Position numbers and translations under genes: made by a program. The notes under the pieces are model-generated. The model had not been told where the DNA came from, ran no database searches, and saw nothing but the letters and a program-made list of their open reading frames with translations. From an uncultured Eubacteriales bacterium (GTDB taxonomy: Bacteria > Bacillota > Clostridia > Oscillospirales > Acutalibacteraceae), in contig CAKSCM010000013.1 of assembly GCA_934444365.1 (NCBI GenBank), forward strand, positions 1-51,316: a DNA stretch of 51,316 bases, given 5' to 3'. Position 1 is the stretch's first letter, and every line of letters begins with the position of its first letter. Positions 23,109 to 32,058 of the stretch are shown in pieces.

Positions 23109-24389
23109 TCAGCCGAAGCAATATCCGCCGTACCTTCTCGCCCTTATTTTAATGCAGGATCCTTGTCCGAAGAGCGATTCCATGAATGATGAATACTCCC
23201 CGCTCATGTCATTCGGTACAAAGGCAAGAATCGTCCCGGCAAAGCCGCCGCCGTGAACACGCCATGAACCCGAACCGCGCAAAATTCTCTCGCTTACCAT
23301 GAGGGCGAGGGCAAGTCCCTGCTCGCGCGTATTATGTCCGCTTACAACGTTCTGCAAATACATGTACGAGCCGCGTCCCGACCGAATCACAAGCCGTTTG
23401 AAAGTCTGCACATCACCGGCCGAAAGAGCCGCCTTTGCCGACAGCACTCGTTCGTTTTCATCAATAAAATTAAGGGCCCTTATAACCGCCCTGTCACCGT
23501 ATTTTTTTCTGATATCGGGCATTTTATCCATTAAAACGCCGAGGTCAACATCGCGCATAAATTGCTTACCGCACATGCTTGCGACGGCGCACATTTCCCT
23601 TGGAATCGCGGCATAATCGTCGGTAAGATCGGCATGGCTGCCGCCGGTTTTTACAATATACAATCCGTAATTCCCGTCGTTAAAATCATAGTCAATCGGC
23701 GTTATCAGAGGATCCTCCGGATCTGAAAAATCAATAAAATTAAGTCCTCCGGCCGAGGAAGCCATCTGATCAAGCAGCCCCGAGGGTTTGCCGAAAAATT
23801 CGTTTTCGGCCGTCTTTCCTATTATGGCCTGTTCTTTTGGGGAGACCTTGTCTTCATTGTAAAATACGTTTAATATCTTGCTTAAAAGCACCTCAAAGGC
23901 CGCTGAGCTCGAAAGTCCCGATCCGCCCGGCACAAGTGATTGCGTCACGGCGTCAAATCCGCCGATATTGTAGCCCATGCGTTTAAATGCTGCCGCAACC
24001 CCTCTTATAATTCCCTTTGATGTGCCGAATTCCGATGACTTCGGCTCGGTGTCGGTTATATCGACCTCATCGGGACTGTAACCGAGCGAATGAATACGTA
24101 TAACGTTCTCGTCGTTTTTTGAGGCGACCGCTACCGTGTCAAGATCGACCGCCTGAGCTATTGCACAGCCGTGCTGATGGTCGGTATGATTGCCGATTAT
24201 CTCGCTTCGGCCGGGAGCACTGAAGAAAGCACATTCCCGTTCTTCCGAAAACCGTTCGGAGAATTTCACCAAAAGACGCAAGTATCTGTCTTTAGAAGAT
24301 TCGGCTTTTTCCTCCCCGTAAAGCGAAGAAAAAACCGAATAAAACTCGCCGTTTGCAACAAGATTTATAAGTTCAGCCGTGGTTTTCAT
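23109..24389 (-). CDS. Galactokinase-like GHMP sugar kinase
   Basis: A 426-residue GHMP kinase. The sugar-binding signature appears as GRSEIIGNHTDHQHG (60-74) instead of the usual GEHTDYNGG type. The ATP loop PGGSGLSSSAAFE is near 154-166, and the C-terminal motif GGGFAGTILAFV near 380. The order of motifs and the length fit galactokinase, but the Asn-His changes define a clostridial subgroup whose true sugar may not be galactose. No galT or galE is adjacent. It is the last gene of the operon from prfB, 10 bases after the CDF gene. Confidence 0.85.
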   Translation of the reverse strand: MKTTAELINLVANGEFYSVFSSLYGEEKAESSKDRYLRLLVKFSERFSEERECAFFSAPGRSEIIGNHTDHQHGCAIAQAVDLDTVAVASKNDENVIRIHSLGYSPDEVDITDTEPKSSEFGTSKGIIRGVAAAFKRMGYNIGGFDAVTQSLVPGGSGLSSSAAFEVLLSKILNVFYNEDKVSPKEQAIIGKTAENEFFGKPSGLLDQMASSAGGLNFIDFSDPEDPLITPIDYDFNDGNYGLYIVKTGGSHADLTDDYAAIPREMCAVASMCGKQFMRDVDLGVLMDKMPDIRKKYGDRAVIRALNFIDENERVLSAKAALSAGDVQTFKRLVIRSGRGSYMYLQNVVSGHNTREQGLALALMVSERILRGSGSWRVHGGGFAGTILAFVPNDMSGEYSSFMESLFGQGSCIKIRARRYGGYCFG

Positions 24390-24399
24390 AAGTTATCGC

Positions 24400-25575
24400 C
24401 TATCTTCCTGTGTAATCAAAATCGATATTTATAATACAGTTGAGTCTTTCGTCCTCGCTGCATACTTTATTGCATATTTCCTTTTTCAGTTCATCCGGAG
24501 TAATGTCCATATCACGGCACATTACAACATCAAATATAAGATTTGTATGGCTCTCCCCCGAAACCATACGAAAATCGTGTATACTCAGACCATCATTAAT
24601 CGATTTTACGATTGAGAGGACCTTGTCTCTCATCTCGTTCACCGCCTGATTGTCGGTCTCTATCGGATCCATATGTATAACGGCAATAGTAATACCGAGC
24701 TTTTCCTCAAGGGAGCGTTCGCAATTGTCAATTACATCGTGAACCGTATTGATATTTACATTTGACGGCACCTCGGCATGCAGCGAGACGTACCGTCTGC
24801 CCGGACCGTAATCGTGGACCATAACGTCATGCACGCCGGTAATAATCTCATTTGATAAAACCTCATCGCATATCCTGTTTACAAATCCGTTTTCCGGCGG
24901 ACGGCCGAGCAATGGATCGAGCGTGTCCTTCGCGACGCCGATACCCGAAAAAATAATGACTCCGGCGACCACAAGACCGGTATAAGCATCAATATTTATA
25001 CCGCATACAAGGCTTACTATCATCGAAATTATTACGGCACCGGTCGATATAACGTCGCTTAAGCTGTCGGCTGCCGCCGCTTTGAGGGCTGCCGAATCAA
25101 TAATTTTTCCGACCTTACGGTTAAAAAAGGCCATCCACAGCTTCACCAAAACCGACACTGTAAGCGCCGCAAAGGTAAGGGCCGATATCTCAATGTCTTC
25201 GGGCTCGGATATCCGCCCGATAGAGGTCTTAAGCAGCTCGACCCCGACAAGAATTATAACCACAGCCACTATAAAACCCGACATATATTCGATTCTGCCG
25301 TGACCGAACGGATGCTCCTTATCGGCCGGCTTTGATGAAAGCTTGAAACCGAACAGCGTTACAAGGCACGAGCCCGAATCCGAAAGGTTGTTAACGGCGT
25401 CGGCAACGACCGAAACGCTTGACGACAAAATTCCGGCCGTAAGCTTTATAAAAAACAGAAATACGTTGCATATAAGCCCGGTCACAGCCGAAAATTTGCC
25501 GTATTTTTCGCGTCCGTCAACGCTTTTGTCATCGGCGCCTTTCCTTTTAAAGAGTTTTATAAGCAAGCCTGCCAA
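24400..25575 (-). CDS. Cation diffusion facilitator (CDF) family transporter
   Basis: A 391-residue metal-ion/proton antiporter. It has six membrane helices in the first 220 residues, with VADAVNNLSDSGS (Asp59, Asp66) in helix 2, KEHPFGHGRIEY before helix 3, and AAADSLSDVIST in helix 5. The C-terminal cytoplasmic part (about 225-391) is longer than the usual single dimerisation domain and looks like two consecutive copies of it. Likely ions are Zn, Mn or Fe; the DAVNN variant resembles the Mn/Fe-type branch but this is inference. It is spaced 11 bases after ddl. Confidence 0.93.
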   Translation of the reverse strand: MAGLLIKLFKRKGADDKSVDGREKYGKFSAVTGLICNVFLFFIKLTAGILSSSVSVVADAVNNLSDSGSCLVTLFGFKLSSKPADKEHPFGHGRIEYMSGFIVAVVIILVGVELLKTSIGRISEPEDIEISALTFAALTVSVLVKLWMAFFNRKVGKIIDSAALKAAAADSLSDVISTGAVIISMIVSLVCGINIDAYTGLVVAGVIIFSGIGVAKDTLDPLLGRPPENGFVNRICDEVLSNEIITGVHDVMVHDYGPGRRYVSLHAEVPSNVNINTVHDVIDNCERSLEEKLGITIAVIHMDPIETDNQAVNEMRDKVLSIVKSINDGLSIHDFRMVSGESHTNLIFDVVMCRDMDITPDELKKEICNKVCSEDERLNCIINIDFDYTGR

Positions 25576-25586
25576 ACAAACACACC

Positions 25587-26771
25587 TTACCCTAATTTTT
25601 TAGCCGAGCCCTTGCCAAAGCTGCCGTTTTCGAGGATGTTTGTGTCGTAAGAAAGCACAAGTGTATCGCGGCGGCGCTGACGGTCAAAGGCCGTTTTTAT
25701 TGCACGGTCTAAAAGCTCGCTGTATTTTATCCCCTTAGGCTCCCACAGATAAAAGGCGAGCGAGCCCGGAATGGTGTTGATCTCGTTAACGTATACATGC
25801 TGATTATCGGCATTGTCCATTATAAAATCGATACGCGAAATTCCGCTGCAGCCGAGAGCCACAAAGGTCTTTTTGGCAAGAGCACATATCTCATCGCGCT
25901 TTTCATCGCTTAATTCGGCCGGAATCTTGCGGGAGAGCCCGGACATGCCCTTTGACGAGCCCGACGACATATATTTATCATTGTAGGACAATACCTCATC
26001 ATGCATGATCGGCTCCTCAAGCACCGAGGTCTCGCAATCGTAGATATCTCCGCATACCGAGCAGTTTATCTCGCGCATATCGGTCACAGCACGTTCAATA
26101 AGCATGCGCTCGCAAAATGAGGCTGCAAGCGATATCTTTTCGTCGAGCTCATCCGCCGAGGAAATCTTTGATATGCCGACGCTCGAGCCCAAATCTATCG
26201 GCTTTACAATTACGGGATAGCCGATTTTTTCAATTTTACTTATGACCTCATCGCGTTCGTTTACCCACTGGCGCGACGTAAATGTCATACATTCGAGCAC
26301 GGGAATGCCGTTTGCTGCACATATATTTTTAAAATACAGCTTATTCATGCCGTTTGCCGCGGATACAACGTCACATCCGACATAAGGCAGCCCCAAAAGT
26401 TCAAACCAGCCGGCCGCCGTTCCGTCCTCGCAAAAGGTCCCGTGAACGATCGGGAGGGCTACGTTAATAACCTGTTTTAAAACGGTTTTAAGCTTTTGTC
26501 CCTTTCTTTTAAAGGCTACAAGTTCAACATCGCGCCCGTTTTTCATAAGGGTCGCTTCCCGACACTGAGAAATGAGGGTATTCATATTCTTGAAATTTTC
26601 AATATTCATCAGCGCATCGCCGGTATACGTTGTACCGTCCTTAGCTATATAAAGGGGAAATATGTTGTATTTTTCCTTATTCAGCGAATTTGCCGCCTGA
26701 AGGGCCGATATGACCGACACCTCATGCTCCACCGAACGGCCTCCGAAAACCAGTAAAAGATTTATAGCCAT
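25587..26771 (-). CDS. ddl: D-alanine-D-alanine ligase
   Basis: It joins two D-alanines for the peptidoglycan stem. The 394 residues show the N-terminal LLVFGGRSVEHEVSV, the VHGTFCEDG glycine loop, and the ATP-grasp segment VIVKPIDLGSSVGISK. The metal-binding end is RIDFIMDN then VNEINTIPGSLAFYLWEP. A 30-residue tail beyond the usual end is unconserved. The SNLG-type omega loop differs from VanA-type ligases only in details I cannot resolve, so D-Ala-D-Ala is the default product. It lies 45 bases after murF, its partner enzyme. Confidence 0.95.
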   Translation of the reverse strand: MAINLLLVFGGRSVEHEVSVISALQAANSLNKEKYNIFPLYIAKDGTTYTGDALMNIENFKNMNTLISQCREATLMKNGRDVELVAFKRKGQKLKTVLKQVINVALPIVHGTFCEDGTAAGWFELLGLPYVGCDVVSAANGMNKLYFKNICAANGIPVLECMTFTSRQWVNERDEVISKIEKIGYPVIVKPIDLGSSVGISKISSADELDEKISLAASFCERMLIERAVTDMREINCSVCGDIYDCETSVLEEPIMHDEVLSYNDKYMSSGSSKGMSGLSRKIPAELSDEKRDEICALAKKTFVALGCSGISRIDFIMDNADNQHVYVNEINTIPGSLAFYLWEPKGIKYSELLDRAIKTAFDRQRRRDTLVLSYDTNILENGSFGKGSAKKLG

Positions 26772-26816
26772 ATTGAAAGCTCAGCTCCTTAAAAACTTTT
26801 GTGATGACTCCGATTA

Positions 26817-28451
26817 TTAATTAAGATAATTGTCGGGAAGATCGTTTTCTATAAGCACGACGGTATTTCTATCGAGCGTTGGCGACAAAATACCGAGCGC
26901 CTCCTTAAAGCTCTTGCAGACATGTATTTCGTCGCGCTTTCTGCCTGCCGATATTGCTCCGTCGATAAGCGGCTCGCTCCGGTTTATCCCGACAAAAAAG
27001 ATCTCGTCGCAAACCTCTGCCGCCGCCTTGCCGAGGGCCTTGTTGCATTCGTATTCTTTATCTCCGAGTTCAACGAGTCCGGGCGTTATTATTACCTTTT
27101 TAAACCCGTTAAAGGCCCCTAAAACATTTACCGCTTCAAGACAGCCCGACGGATTGGAATTGTAAGCGTCGTCAATAAGTGTGCTGCCGCCGATAAAGCT
27201 TTTAAGCTCAAGTCTATGCTCGGCCGGCTTTAACGATGCCGCCGCAAAGCAAAGCTGTTTCGCGCCGACGCCGAGGCTGTGCGCCAAAGCCGCGGCTCCC
27301 GCAATGTTCTGAATGTTATGGCGGCCGAGGAGCTTGGTCCTTATTCTTACACTGCCGTCCGTAAAAACAAGGCGGAATTCCGAGCCTGAGGACGAAAGCA
27401 CTACATCCTCAACCGTAACGTCGGCATTTTTGCTGCCGTAAAACACGATTTTTCCGGATAGCGATTCGGCCTTTTGTCTGATATACTCATTGTCGCCGTT
27501 TAAAAACATCTCGCCGCCGCGCGAAAAAACCGAATCGGCAAGCTCAAATTTTGTTTTTACTATATTCTCTATATTTCCGAAGGTGTTAAGGTGCTGAGGT
27601 CCTATCGATGTAATAAGACCGTAGCAGGGCTTTACAATGTCGCAGATTTCTTTTATATCGCCGACCTGCTTAGCCCCCATTTCGCACACGAATATCTCGC
27701 TTTCGGGCTTTAGGTGCTCCCTTACCGTTCTGACGACGCCCATTGTGGTATTAAAATTCTCCGGCGTTACGGTTACGTTATATTTTTCCGACAAAAAGCG
27801 GCCGAGAATAAATTTTGTACCGGTTTTCCCGTAGCTTCCGGTAATACCTATGGTTATAAGATCGTTTCTCGAGCGCAAAATTCTCTTTGCATCATTTACA
27901 AAATAACGGGCAATCAGCTTTTCGACCGGTCTGTTAATAAGGTTTATAAGCATGGCATAAACCGGCATTGCAAACAGTAAAACCGAGGTCGTAAAAACGA
28001 CCCATCCGAGGGTCTGCCTACACAAAAACACCATAACAATAAGTCCGGCAGAAATAATTGCGCAGGTAAAATACATACGTTTTACCCTGCCCGTAAAAAC
28101 AAGGGGCTTTATCGCTTTTTTCTGAGTTCTTATGTTATCGGTCAGCCTGATTACAAAAACAACCAGCGATATAATAAACACCGGCAGATAGAAAAGCACG
28201 TCAAAGCACAAAAAAATCGTCAATACCGCAAAGCACAAAAAGCCGATTACCGCCCTCTCCTTAGGAGCATTCCGGCACCACTCGGCATACCGTTTGTTAA
28301 AATACGAATTTTGCTGAAGCATATGAAAACACCTTGTAATGCCGACAAATGAGCTTATAACAAGCAGAATTGCCGACATTGCAAGGAAAAACAGGCTTTT
28401 TCCGGAAACACCGGAGGAATTGAAGGTATTGAGGATAACCGTTGCATCCAT
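26817..28451 (-). CDS. murF: MurF-like ligase with N-terminal membrane domain
   Basis: It adds D-Ala-D-Ala to the UDP-MurNAc-tripeptide. The central ATP domain is clear: GITGSYGKT (202-210), FNTTMGVVRT, EMGAKQVGDI, and SIGPQHLNTFG. The C-terminal domain has DDAYNSNPSG and the usual end LPDNYL. The first about 190 residues are unlike classical MurF: five hydrophobic segments (about 17-39, 66-84, 85-103, 128-146, 150-170) replace the substrate-binding domain. The enzyme should therefore be membrane-bound. Placement next to ddl supports the MurF call. A second, ordinary MurF elsewhere is possible. Confidence 0.88.
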   Translation of the reverse strand: MDATVILNTFNSSGVSGKSLFFLAMSAILLVISSFVGITRCFHMLQQNSYFNKRYAEWCRNAPKERAVIGFLCFAVLTIFLCFDVLFYLPVFIISLVVFVIRLTDNIRTQKKAIKPLVFTGRVKRMYFTCAIISAGLIVMVFLCRQTLGWVVFTTSVLLFAMPVYAMLINLINRPVEKLIARYFVNDAKRILRSRNDLITIGITGSYGKTGTKFILGRFLSEKYNVTVTPENFNTTMGVVRTVREHLKPESEIFVCEMGAKQVGDIKEICDIVKPCYGLITSIGPQHLNTFGNIENIVKTKFELADSVFSRGGEMFLNGDNEYIRQKAESLSGKIVFYGSKNADVTVEDVVLSSSGSEFRLVFTDGSVRIRTKLLGRHNIQNIAGAAALAHSLGVGAKQLCFAAASLKPAEHRLELKSFIGGSTLIDDAYNSNPSGCLEAVNVLGAFNGFKKVIITPGLVELGDKEYECNKALGKAAAEVCDEIFFVGINRSEPLIDGAISAGRKRDEIHVCKSFKEALGILSPTLDRNTVVLIENDLPDNYLN

Positions 28452-28484
28452 TAGTTATGATATCCTTTCAGATATTCTTAAAAA

Positions 28485-29249
28485 TTATTTTATGCCGAGA
28501 AAGCTGTTTATAATAGCGTTTACCTCGGCCGGCCTTTCGGCAAAGGCAAAATGATCGGCGCCCTTTATAATGCAAAGCCCTGCATCGGGGACAAGCCGCT
28601 CAATAATACGGGCGTTTGACACCGGGGTATCGGTGTCGTTCTCTCCGTAAATAAGCAGGGTCGAAGCCTTTATGTTTTTAAGCATCGGGGTGACATCGTA
28701 ATTTACAAGTTTTACCATGCTTTGTCTTAAAACCGGCGGCGACGAGTTGTAATCGGCCGAGCCGAAATGCGCCCTTGCCCTATCAAGAAGTGGTGCTGCC
28801 GCCCCTTTCCAAAGCGGAAAACATAAAACCGCCTTTACAGTTTTAAAGGCCGCTATACGCACTCGCTTTTTAAAGGTTTTTTTCGGACGGATACCTGCTG
28901 CGCCGAGCAGTATGATTTTTTCGGGAGATGCAAGGCCGGTACCGCACATATAAAGTATGACCCTGCCGCCGTGCGAATGACCTGCAAGTATCGGGTTTTT
29001 GAGTCCGGTTTTTTCTATAAACTCGGCCACGGCATCGCCGTAGTCCTCTATACTCCAAGCCTTATCGGGCAAGGGAGATCCGCCGAATCCCGGAAAATCG
29101 AGACAGGTGACCCGATATCCTCGTGCGATATTATCGGTCAAAACGGTATAATTACCGCTCGGACAGCCCCAGCCGTGCAAAAAGAGAAGGTCATCTCCCT
29201 CCCCCTTCACACTGTAGCTTATATCGCATCCCCTTACATTTACAATCAT
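28485..29249 (-). CDS. Alpha/beta hydrolase
   Basis: A 254-residue soluble hydrolase of the alpha/beta fold. The oxyanion motif is FLHGWGCP (25-28 for HGWG), the nucleophile elbow is AGHSHGG (Ser92), the acid is in LLIYGENDTDTP, and the catalytic His is in KGADHFAFAERP. The substrate is unknown; similar proteins are annotated as carboxylesterases or C-C hydrolases. It lies between prfB (26 bases) and murF (33 bases) on one transcript, which hints at a cell-envelope or housekeeping role without proving it. Confidence 0.9.
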   Translation of the reverse strand: MIVNVRGCDISYSVKGEGDDLLFLHGWGCPSGNYTVLTDNIARGYRVTCLDFPGFGGSPLPDKAWSIEDYGDAVAEFIEKTGLKNPILAGHSHGGRVILYMCGTGLASPEKIILLGAAGIRPKKTFKKRVRIAAFKTVKAVLCFPLWKGAAAPLLDRARAHFGSADYNSSPPVLRQSMVKLVNYDVTPMLKNIKASTLLIYGENDTDTPVSNARIIERLVPDAGLCIIKGADHFAFAERPAEVNAIINSFLGIK

Positions 29250-29275
29250 AAAAATCTTCCGTCTTTCGGCTAAAA

Positions 29276-30394
29276 TCAGTTTTGCAGCGTTCCGTTGCTC
29301 AGCGCCTTTAAATAGGCGTTTATAAACCCGTCGAGATCGCCGTCCATAACGGCATTTATATTGCCCGACTCAAAATTCGTACGGTGATCCTTAACCATGG
29401 TGTAAGGCATAAAAACGTACGAGCGTATCTGGCTGCCCCAGCCGTTGTCCTTTTGAACGCCCTTTATATCCTCAATCTTTTCAAGATGCTCGCGCTCTTT
29501 TATCTCAAGCAGCTTTGATTTCAGCATTTTCATCGCCATTTCGCGGTTTTGATGCTGGCTTCGTTCATTCTGGCAGGCGCATATTATTCCGGTCGGAATA
29601 TGGGTTATGCGTATTGCCGATTCGGTTTTGTTGACGTGCTGTCCGCCGGCGCCGCTCGAACGGTAGGTGTCGACCTTCAAATCCTCCTCGCGAATCTCAA
29701 CATCCATTGAATCGGATATTTCCGGCATGACCTCCAGTGATGCAAAGGAGGTGTGCCGCCTTCCGCTGCTGTCAAAGGGAGAAACACGCACAAGCCTGTG
29801 AACGCCTGCCTCGCTCTTTAAATAACCGTAGGCATTTACACCTTCGATCATTAAAACGGCGCTTTTTATACCGGCCTCTTCACCGTCGAGATAATCGAGG
29901 GTTTTAACCTTAAAACCCCTTCTCTCTCCCCAACGGCAATACATGCGGAAAAGCATCTGTGCCCAGTCCTGAGCTTCGGTACCGCCGGCTCCCGCATGAA
30001 AGGTTAAAATGGCATTGGAATTATCATACTCGCCGTTTAAAAGGGTCGAAAGACTTGCCTCTTCAAGCTGCTTTAAATAATCGTCAACACTCTTTGTAAC
30101 CTCATCGAGCATTCCCTCGTCCTCTTCCTCATTCGCCATTTCGATGAGGGTCAACACGTCGGAATATCCGTTTTCAAGCGACGAAAACATAGCCACCTTA
30201 TTTTTAAGCTGACTTGTTTTTTTAAGTACCGCCTGAGAATTTTCAAGATCGTTCCAAAAGCCTTCGGCCGCCGCAGCCGATTCAAGCTCGGCTATTTCCT
30301 TTACGGCACCGTCGATATCAAGCGCCTCTTTTAAGTCGGCGAGTTCCTTTTCGACATGCTCTATCCTCTGTTTTTGTTCTTCGTACTGAAGCAT
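29276..30394 (-). CDS. prfB: Peptide chain release factor 2, without programmed frameshift
   Basis: It terminates translation at UGA and UAA. The 372 residues contain the stop-codon tripeptide SPF (205-207) and the catalytic GGQ (250-252). In most bacteria prfB needs a +1 frameshift at CTT TGA near codon 25. Here codons 25-26 read CTT GAT in frame (30317-30322), so the site is fused and autoregulation by frameshift is lost. It leads the operon prfB-hydrolase-murF-ddl-CDF-galactokinase and has its own strong promoter divergent from rhaB. Confidence 0.97.
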   Translation of the reverse strand: MLQYEEQKQRIEHVEKELADLKEALDIDGAVKEIAELESAAAAEGFWNDLENSQAVLKKTSQLKNKVAMFSSLENGYSDVLTLIEMANEEEDEGMLDEVTKSVDDYLKQLEEASLSTLLNGEYDNSNAILTFHAGAGGTEAQDWAQMLFRMYCRWGERRGFKVKTLDYLDGEEAGIKSAVLMIEGVNAYGYLKSEAGVHRLVRVSPFDSSGRRHTSFASLEVMPEISDSMDVEIREEDLKVDTYRSSGAGGQHVNKTESAIRITHIPTGIICACQNERSQHQNREMAMKMLKSKLLEIKEREHLEKIEDIKGVQKDNGWGSQIRSYVFMPYTMVKDHRTNFESGNINAVMDGDLDGFINAYLKALSNGTLQN

Positions 30395-30433
30395 CTGACC
30401 ATCCTTATCCTAAAAAGCTTTGAATCGGATTTG

Positions 30434-30462
30434 ATTATATAATATTTTCCCCGAAATGTAAA
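30434..30462 (-). promoter_or_regulatory. prfB operon promoter
   Basis: TTTACA (30457-30462) and TATAAT (30434-30439) on the minus strand, 17 bases apart. Confidence 0.7.
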
Positions 30463-30509
30463 GAATTAGTTATAACCTTTTTTCTATATAATGCTGCGTT
30501 TTTTATCCA

Positions 30510-30560
30510 TTGACACTAAAACAGCCGGATAATATAATAAATTCGGCATTAATATATTAA
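30510..30560 (+). promoter_or_regulatory. rhaBAD promoter with palindrome downstream
   Basis: Perfect TTGACA (30510-30515) and perfect TATAAT (30533-30538), 17 bases apart. A 12-base palindrome TTAATATATTAA (30549-30560) overlaps the expected transcription start, a suitable place for a repressor. No regulator gene is nearby. Confidence 0.7.
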
Positions 30561-30584
30561 AAAACCATAAGCGGAGGTGTTTAT

Positions 30585-32054
30585 TTGAAAAGGGTGCTTT
30601 CCTTCGACATGGGCGCTTCATCCGGCCGCGGTGTTATCGGATGCTGTGAAAACGGAAAATTGGAAATTCACGAAGTTACAAGATTTTCAAATGATCCTGT
30701 TTATATCACCGATGAGCTTTGCTGGGATACGCCGCGCCATCTTTTTGAGATAAAACGATGTATAGGACAGTGCGCAAAAAATGAGAGGATCGACTGTATA
30801 GGAATAGATACCTGGGGGGTCGATTTCGGACTTATTGATAAATACGGATGTCTGATGAGCCTGCCGGTACACTACCGTGATAAACGGACCCTAAAAATTA
30901 TCGACGAGGTTTTATCTCTTATTCCGCGTGACGAGCTGTACCGCGAAAACGGAATTCAGCACATGAATTTCAACACGATATATCAGTTATATTATCTCCA
31001 CAAATACCGTCCGTATATAATCAATGCGGCCGATAAAATGCTGCTGATTCCCGATCTTATTGCATATTTTCTGACCCGAAGCAAATATGCCGAGCTTACC
31101 AACGTCTCAACCACCGGGCTTATCGACCAGTCGAATCACGACTGGAACTACAATCTAATAGAAAAGCTCGGCTTTAAGCGCTCGCTGTTCCCGCAAATAA
31201 TAACGCCGGGATCATTTTACGGCGAGCTTTGCGATGAGGTATGCCGCGAGCTTGAATGCGGAAAAATCCCCGTTGCGGCCGCCTGTACACACGATACGGC
31301 AAGTGCCGTTTTAAGTGTCCCGAGCAAATCCGAAAGTATTTTGTACATAAGCAGCGGCACCTGGAGCCTCATGGGCACCGAGCTTGACAGCCCGATAATG
31401 AACGAATCCGCAAGAAAAGCAAACTACACCAACGAAATAGGCTACGGCGGCAACGTCAGATTTTTGTCCAACATAATGGGTCTGTGGCTTATACAGGAAA
31501 CAAGGCGGCAGTATATTCGCGACGGCGAAGAGCTTTCATTTGCCGAAATGGAAAAAGAGGCACTTTCGTCAAAGCCGTTTGCCTGCTTTATTGATGTTGA
31601 TTCCTTGGAATTCGCCTCCCCCGGAAACATGCCGGAGCGTATACGTAATTACTGCAAAAACACCGGACAACATGTTCCGGAAAAACGCGGCGAGGTAATA
31701 AGATGTATTTACGAAAGCCTTGCCATGCGTTACAGAGAAAATCTTGCAAAGCTCGAGAAAATATGCTCGCACAGCTTTGAAAGAATAAATATTGTCGGCG
31801 GCGGTATAAAGGATACTCTGCTTTGCGGTATGACCGCATCGGCCTGCAACCGACCGGTCACGGCCGGCCCTGCCGAGGCTACGGTTATAGGCAATATATG
31901 CACCTGCCTTTCGGCCTTGGGGGAGCTCGGCGGAATAAGCGAAATAAGAGACACCGTCATAAACTCCGTAGAGCTTAAAGACTACTCCCCGACCGATGCC
32001 GATCTATGGGACGAAAATTACGAAGTATTTAAAAAGGCAACCAAAGGAGAATGA
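30585..32054 (+). CDS. rhaB: Rhamnulokinase
   Basis: It phosphorylates L-rhamnulose at C1. The 489 residues match RhaB of the FGGY kinase family. Motifs are FDMGASSGRGVIG at the start (ATP phosphate loop), IDTWGVDFGLID near 75-86, HYRDKRT, and HDTASAV. The C-terminal ATP motif is IVGGGIKDTLLCGMTA. It starts with TTG at 30585, with GGAGGTG six bases upstream. It is first of three genes and ends 4 bases before rhaA. Confidence 0.96.
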   Translation: MKRVLSFDMGASSGRGVIGCCENGKLEIHEVTRFSNDPVYITDELCWDTPRHLFEIKRCIGQCAKNERIDCIGIDTWGVDFGLIDKYGCLMSLPVHYRDKRTLKIIDEVLSLIPRDELYRENGIQHMNFNTIYQLYYLHKYRPYIINAADKMLLIPDLIAYFLTRSKYAELTNVSTTGLIDQSNHDWNYNLIEKLGFKRSLFPQIITPGSFYGELCDEVCRELECGKIPVAAACTHDTASAVLSVPSKSESILYISSGTWSLMGTELDSPIMNESARKANYTNEIGYGGNVRFLSNIMGLWLIQETRRQYIRDGEELSFAEMEKEALSSKPFACFIDVDSLEFASPGNMPERIRNYCKNTGQHVPEKRGEVIRCIYESLAMRYRENLAKLEKICSHSFERINIVGGGIKDTLLCGMTASACNRPVTAGPAEATVIGNICTCLSALGELGGISEIRDTVINSVELKDYSPTDADLWDENYEVFKKATKGE

Positions 32055-32058
32055 GAAT

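Noticed and set aside
31996..32058. Longer N-terminus of RhaA starting inside rhaB
   Set aside because: The ATG at 32059 has a good RBS and matches the known start of the family; the extension is the rhaB sequence in another frame.
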